Positions 5,699-6,147 of a stretch of 6,147 nucleotides of DNA are shown here, one piece after another. The first letter of the stretch is position 1. Every line of letters begins with the position of its first letter. This DNA is from Clostridiales bacterium (GTDB taxonomy: Bacteria; Bacillota; Clostridia; Oscillospirales; Acutalibacteraceae): positions 1-6,147 of the forward strand of contig DYBQ01000038.1 in assembly GCA_019418545.1 (NCBI GenBank). Direction: 5' to 3'. Below the pieces are notes generated by a model. It did not search any database and was not told where the DNA came from. It saw only the letters and a list, made by a program, of their open reading frames with translations. The translations under genes were made by a program, and so were the position numbers.

Positions 5699-6147
5699 AT
5701 GAGAGTATTGTTTGCAGGCGGCGGTACCGCCGGACACATCAATCCCGCACTGGCCATTGCCGGGTATCTGCGGGAGAAAGAGCCGGATGCTGCTATTTTA
5801 TATGTAGGAAACGAGGGAGGTATGGAGGAACGCCTGGTACCGGCGGCGGGATTTGACTTCCGCACCGTTAAGATTTCGGGGTTCCAGCGCAAGATAAGCC
5901 TCAAAAATATCAAGCGCAATGCCCAAACTCTGGTGCGCATTGTAACCTCCTCCCAACAGGCCAAAAAAATTATCCGGGATTTTAAGCCGGATATCTGCGT
6001 GGGAACTGGCGGCTATGTGAGTGGCCCAGTGATTCGGGAAGCTATGAAGCTGGGGATTCCGGCAGTGATTCATGAGCAGAACGCCTATCCCGGTGTGACG
6101 AACCGGATGCTGGCCAAAAAAGCCAACCGTGTGATGCTGGCAGTGGC
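5699..6147 (+). CDS. murG: MurG, lipid II synthase (GlcNAc transferase), N-terminal part (partial)
   Basis: The first 149 codons are present and the right edge cuts the gene at well under half of the usual 350-370 residues. MurG transfers GlcNAc from UDP-GlcNAc to lipid I on the inner membrane face, giving lipid II, the substrate of the upstream SEDS protein. The acceptor-side Rossmann domain opens with the glycine loop GGGTAGHINPA (7-17), including the conserved His13. It continues to VGTGGYVSGP (101-110) and HEQNAYPGVTN (125-135), all family signatures. The start at ATG 5699 is the only choice, since an in-frame TGA lies at 5690-5692, six bases upstream of the ATG. No good Shine-Dalgarno site directly precedes it; only GAAAGACG does. 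The UDP-GlcNAc-binding C-terminal domain is outside the window. Confidence 0.96.
   Translation, partial: MRVLFAGGGTAGHINPALAIAGYLREKEPDAAILYVGNEGGMEERLVPAAGFDFRTVKISGFQRKISLKNIKRNAQTLVRIVTSSQQAKKIIRDFKPDICVGTGGYVSGPVIREAMKLGIPAVIHEQNAYPGVTNRMLAKKANRVMLAV

Noticed and set aside
1..6147. Mobile elements, CRISPR arrays, tRNA or rRNA genes, toxin-antitoxin or defence systems
   Set aside because: No array-like repeats, transposase motifs or structural RNA signatures were seen; the window is filled by dcw genes.

Overview
This window is a stretch of the division and cell wall (dcw) gene cluster, read entirely on the + strand. It comes from a Gram-positive bacterium, most likely of class Clostridia and plausibly an Oscillospiraceae/Ruminococcaceae-type gut anaerobe. 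The grounds are the Firmicute cluster order, a class B PBP with C-terminal PASTA domains of the SpoVD/PBP2B kind, an FtsL-like bitopic protein with a long basic N-terminal tail, strong AGGAGG-type ribosome binding sites and a mid-range GC content. Genus or species cannot be read from the sequence alone.

Layout: the last 38 codons of rsmH (to 118); an FtsL-like septal protein (146-679); a 151-base gap with two stem-loops, the second a convincing intrinsic terminator (750-783); a class B PBP, ftsI/spoVD type (831-3056); a 190-base gap with a stem-loop across the ftsI stop codon and an extended -10 promoter candidate near 3086-3114; mraY (3247-4251); a short gap with a perfect 10-bp inverted repeat; a SEDS glycosyltransferase, ftsW/spoVE type (4309-5625); a 73-base gap with a 12-bp stem-loop; and the first 149 codons of murG, which runs off the right edge. 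No gap between genes reaches 300 bases.

The genes form one pathway. MraY makes lipid I and MurG converts it to lipid II. FtsW polymerises lipid II into glycan, the class B PBP cross-links it at the septum, and the FtsL-like protein belongs to the complex that holds and activates FtsW-PBP. The precursor ligase genes murE, murF and murD, which usually sit between ftsI and mraY and between mraY and ftsW, are absent from this stretch.

The proteins are conventional and I found no unknown system. The points worth a second look are the reduced gene order, the terminator inside what is usually one operon, the stem-loop in each of the four larger gaps, and the possible structured start region of murG.
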